A stretch of DNA of 7,548 nucleotides. Origin: G039029935 sp039029935. GTDB lineage: Bacteria; Chloroflexota; Anaerolineae; Caldilineales; Caldilineaceae. The translations under genes and the position numbers were made by a program. The notes under the pieces were generated by a model, which saw only the letters and a list, made by a program, of their open reading frames with translations, searched no databases and had not been told where the DNA came from. The stretch is from the NCBI GenBank assembly GCA_039029935.1, contig JBCCFC010000663.1, positions 1-7,548 on the forward strand, read 5' to 3'. Positions 7,001-7,548 of this stretch are shown here, piece after piece (within the stretch, counting starts at the first letter, position 1; the number at the start of each line of letters is the position of its first letter).

Positions 7001-7464
7001 GCCCAGATGGGCATTCCATCGTCTCTGGGAGTGGTGACAAAACCGTGCGCATCTGGGACGTTGCCAGTGGTGAGCAAACGGCGCAATTCGAGGGGCACAC
7101 AGATTGGGTGGGTTCAGTATCATACAGCCCAGATGGACAGTCCATCGTCTCTGGGGGTGGTGATAAAACTGTGCGCATCTGGGACATTGCCAGTGGTGAG
7201 CAGGTGGCTCAGTTCGATGGGCACACAAAACCAGTATGGCCTGTGTCATACAGCCCTGATGGCCATACGATTGTCTCTGGGGGGTATGACAACACCGTGC
7301 GCATTTGGGATGTTGCCAGTGGCGAGCAAGCGGCTCAGTTCGATGCGCATTCAGAAGATATCGTGTCCGTGTCATACAGTCCCGATGGAAGACATATCGT
7401 TTCCGGAAGTGTCGACTTCGTCGCTTATTGGAATGCCATCCCCAAATCCAAGTACGTGCACTAG
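4051..7464 (+). CDS. CHAT caspase-like protease - nSTAND NTPase - TM - WD40 receptor-like protein
   Basis: A complete 1137-residue protein, TTG start to TAG 7462-7464. Domains in order: CHAT protease (about 12-235), with the catalytic pair His85 in HYAGHA and Cys140 in LVFLNACST, followed by VPAVIATSQAIRDD; nSTAND1-type NTPase (about 270-650), with Walker A GESGVGKSS (313-321), Walker B VIILDQVEEVF (390-400), the arginine-bearing LILGFRKEW (433-441), LPRLTRAGIIEAVTG (461-475) and a late AHDALA (637-642); one hydrophobic segment 728-746 after a basic stretch RAKKRNR; an Ala/Glu-rich coiled coil (about 750-845) with an exact heptad duplication at 807-820; and six WD40 repeats (891-1130). STAND proteins are NTP-driven switches that oligomerise on ligand binding, and CHAT is a caspase-related cysteine protease. 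The basic residues before the membrane segment suggest protease and NTPase inside and propeller outside. The substrate is unknown. Confidence 0.95.
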   Translation: MSNQTNQTNNAKPVIFLAFANPTAGAQGYLRNLGEEARQLQTVIRQAQSDNLCELVVRPYAGLAEIVEVFQEYRNRIAIFHYAGHAQNFMLLLEDSGSNTESNTDTDTGDNRGTTMIDGRGLATFLGQQNSLQLVFLNACSTEPQVDELLNANVPAVIATSQAIRDDVATTLATHFYQSLTSGANLQKAFNEAEGLAQALVGKNTVGKGSVRDAYFEDDEGVAMTEFYHWPWSLTVNQGAEQVSEWSLADAANEPLFGLPALPEHDLPDKPFRHLNFFTEQDAEIFFGRGHQIRNLYDLVTTPDSAPIILFYGESGVGKSSMLAAGLLPRLQQQTIHYVRRDQGLGLTGTLAQVLWDGETVPDLLDAETIAKRWRKLEQIPDMADRKPMVIILDQVEEVFTRPNREQPHELADFFDVLSALLAQRSHRPQGKLILGFRKEWLADIEDVMKVQRLPRTKLFLPRLTRAGIIEAVTGVARSVRLQTHYRLTVESGLAEIITDDMLEDPDAPVAPTLQILLTKMWTEAEQVNLDQPYFDIALYQSLKREGLLLRDFLHQQLDKLHEWRAEVVDSGLALDVLAAHTTPQGTVDHHTEAELLEMYRHLERDIPPLVQKFEELYLLFNPVKQQADQPKSSRLAHDALASLTRHQFEESDKPGQRARRILDTRVIEWMDEQGQLIEGNPLDETDLTLVEAGLNGTRHLTALERQLLEASRIAVQAQIRAKKRNRVLAIVASLVMVALIIGALVNDNLRQAETARVQNAAATAQAQDAAELAVQATAVATARIAADQNAENARLAEATAIAEAQRAEVEKERAEVEKERAEAQSRRSLAQNLASQSELLILGEKNREDLPLILARDAVITEMNVNTSRALRMAVENHTAHRVLPRPHHQGHVYSVVYSPDGQTVLSAGADGTIRLWHANTLTPISLLYGHRGPVRSVSFSLDGTHIISGGDDNTVRIWDITSGEQTAQFDGHTTWVGSVSYSPDGHSIVSGSGDKTVRIWDVASGEQTAQFEGHTDWVGSVSYSPDGQSIVSGGGDKTVRIWDIASGEQVAQFDGHTKPVWPVSYSPDGHTIVSGGYDNTVRIWDVASGEQAAQFDAHSEDIVSVSYSPDGRHIVSGSVDFVAYWNAIPKSKYVH
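6721..7440 (+). repeat. WD40-coding array in the CHAT gene (six units, 126-bp period)
   Basis: Units 2 to 6 follow the 126-bp period (unit starts 6838, 6964, 7090, 7216, 7342). Unit 1 (from 6721) is more divergent and shorter at its start. Units 3 to 5 are nearly identical to each other and to units of the array at 38-1297. The last unit departs from the pattern after GSVD: its closing strand reads FVAYWN instead of GTVRIWD, and the protein ends ten residues later. Confidence 0.93.
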
Positions 7465-7548
7465 TATGTCCCTAGAGGCCACGCGCAACGCTTAGCAAGA
7501 CTCATGTCAAACAACGTAACCACTGAATTTTGTTTCTCGCCCTAGGTC
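7465..7548. other. 84-bp right edge, nothing recognised
   Basis: After the TAG of the CHAT gene I see no hairpin with a T-run, no start of another gene with a ribosome binding site and no repeat. The TPR-like and PPC parts that follow the WD40 array in the left gene have no counterpart here. Confidence 0.6.

Overview
The window comes from a bacterium, probably a filamentous or otherwise complex one such as a member of Chloroflexota or Cyanobacteria. That rests only on protein architecture: CHAT-nSTAND-WD40 receptors, highly repetitive WD40 arrays, a PPC domain and Rpn-family nucleases are abundant there. No RNA gene, ribosomal protein or other phylogenetic marker is present, so the assignment is an inference.

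Layout: (i) 2-2281 (+) is the 3' part of a large gene whose beginning lies left of the window; it encodes ten complete, almost identical WD40 repeats, a TPR-like region and a PPC domain. (ii) 2282-2684 is a convergent intergenic region with two long inverted repeats sharing a GACCTTCGGGAGGT core. (iii) 2685-3755 (-) encodes an Rpn/PD-(D/E)XK family nuclease with a 12-bp tandem repeat; a near-perfect internal Shine-Dalgarno and in-frame ATG could also produce a separate C-terminal protein of 103 residues. (iv) 3756-4050 is a divergent control region with an inverted repeat over overlapping promoter-like elements, a 14/15 direct repeat at 22-bp spacing, and the ribosome binding site of the next gene. 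(v) 4051-7464 (+) is a complete 1137-residue receptor-like protein: a CHAT caspase-like protease, an nSTAND NTPase, one membrane segment, a coiled coil and six WD40 repeats. (vi) 7465-7548 shows nothing recognisable.

How the parts may fit together (inference): the CHAT-nSTAND-WD40 protein looks like a bacterial counterpart of NLR/apoptosome-type receptors. Its propeller would sense a ligand, the NTPase would oligomerise, and the protease would then act on an unknown substrate. The upstream WD40-TPR-PPC gene is probably a paralogue. Between them sits a nuclease family linked to recombination and, in Escherichia coli, to phage defence controlled by an intragenic antitoxin. The region is therefore a plausible defence or conflict island. 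The best leads are the possible intragenic start in the nuclease gene and the WD40 arrays, where change is concentrated in a few codon positions of otherwise near-identical repeats, as in fungal NLR-like HET proteins.
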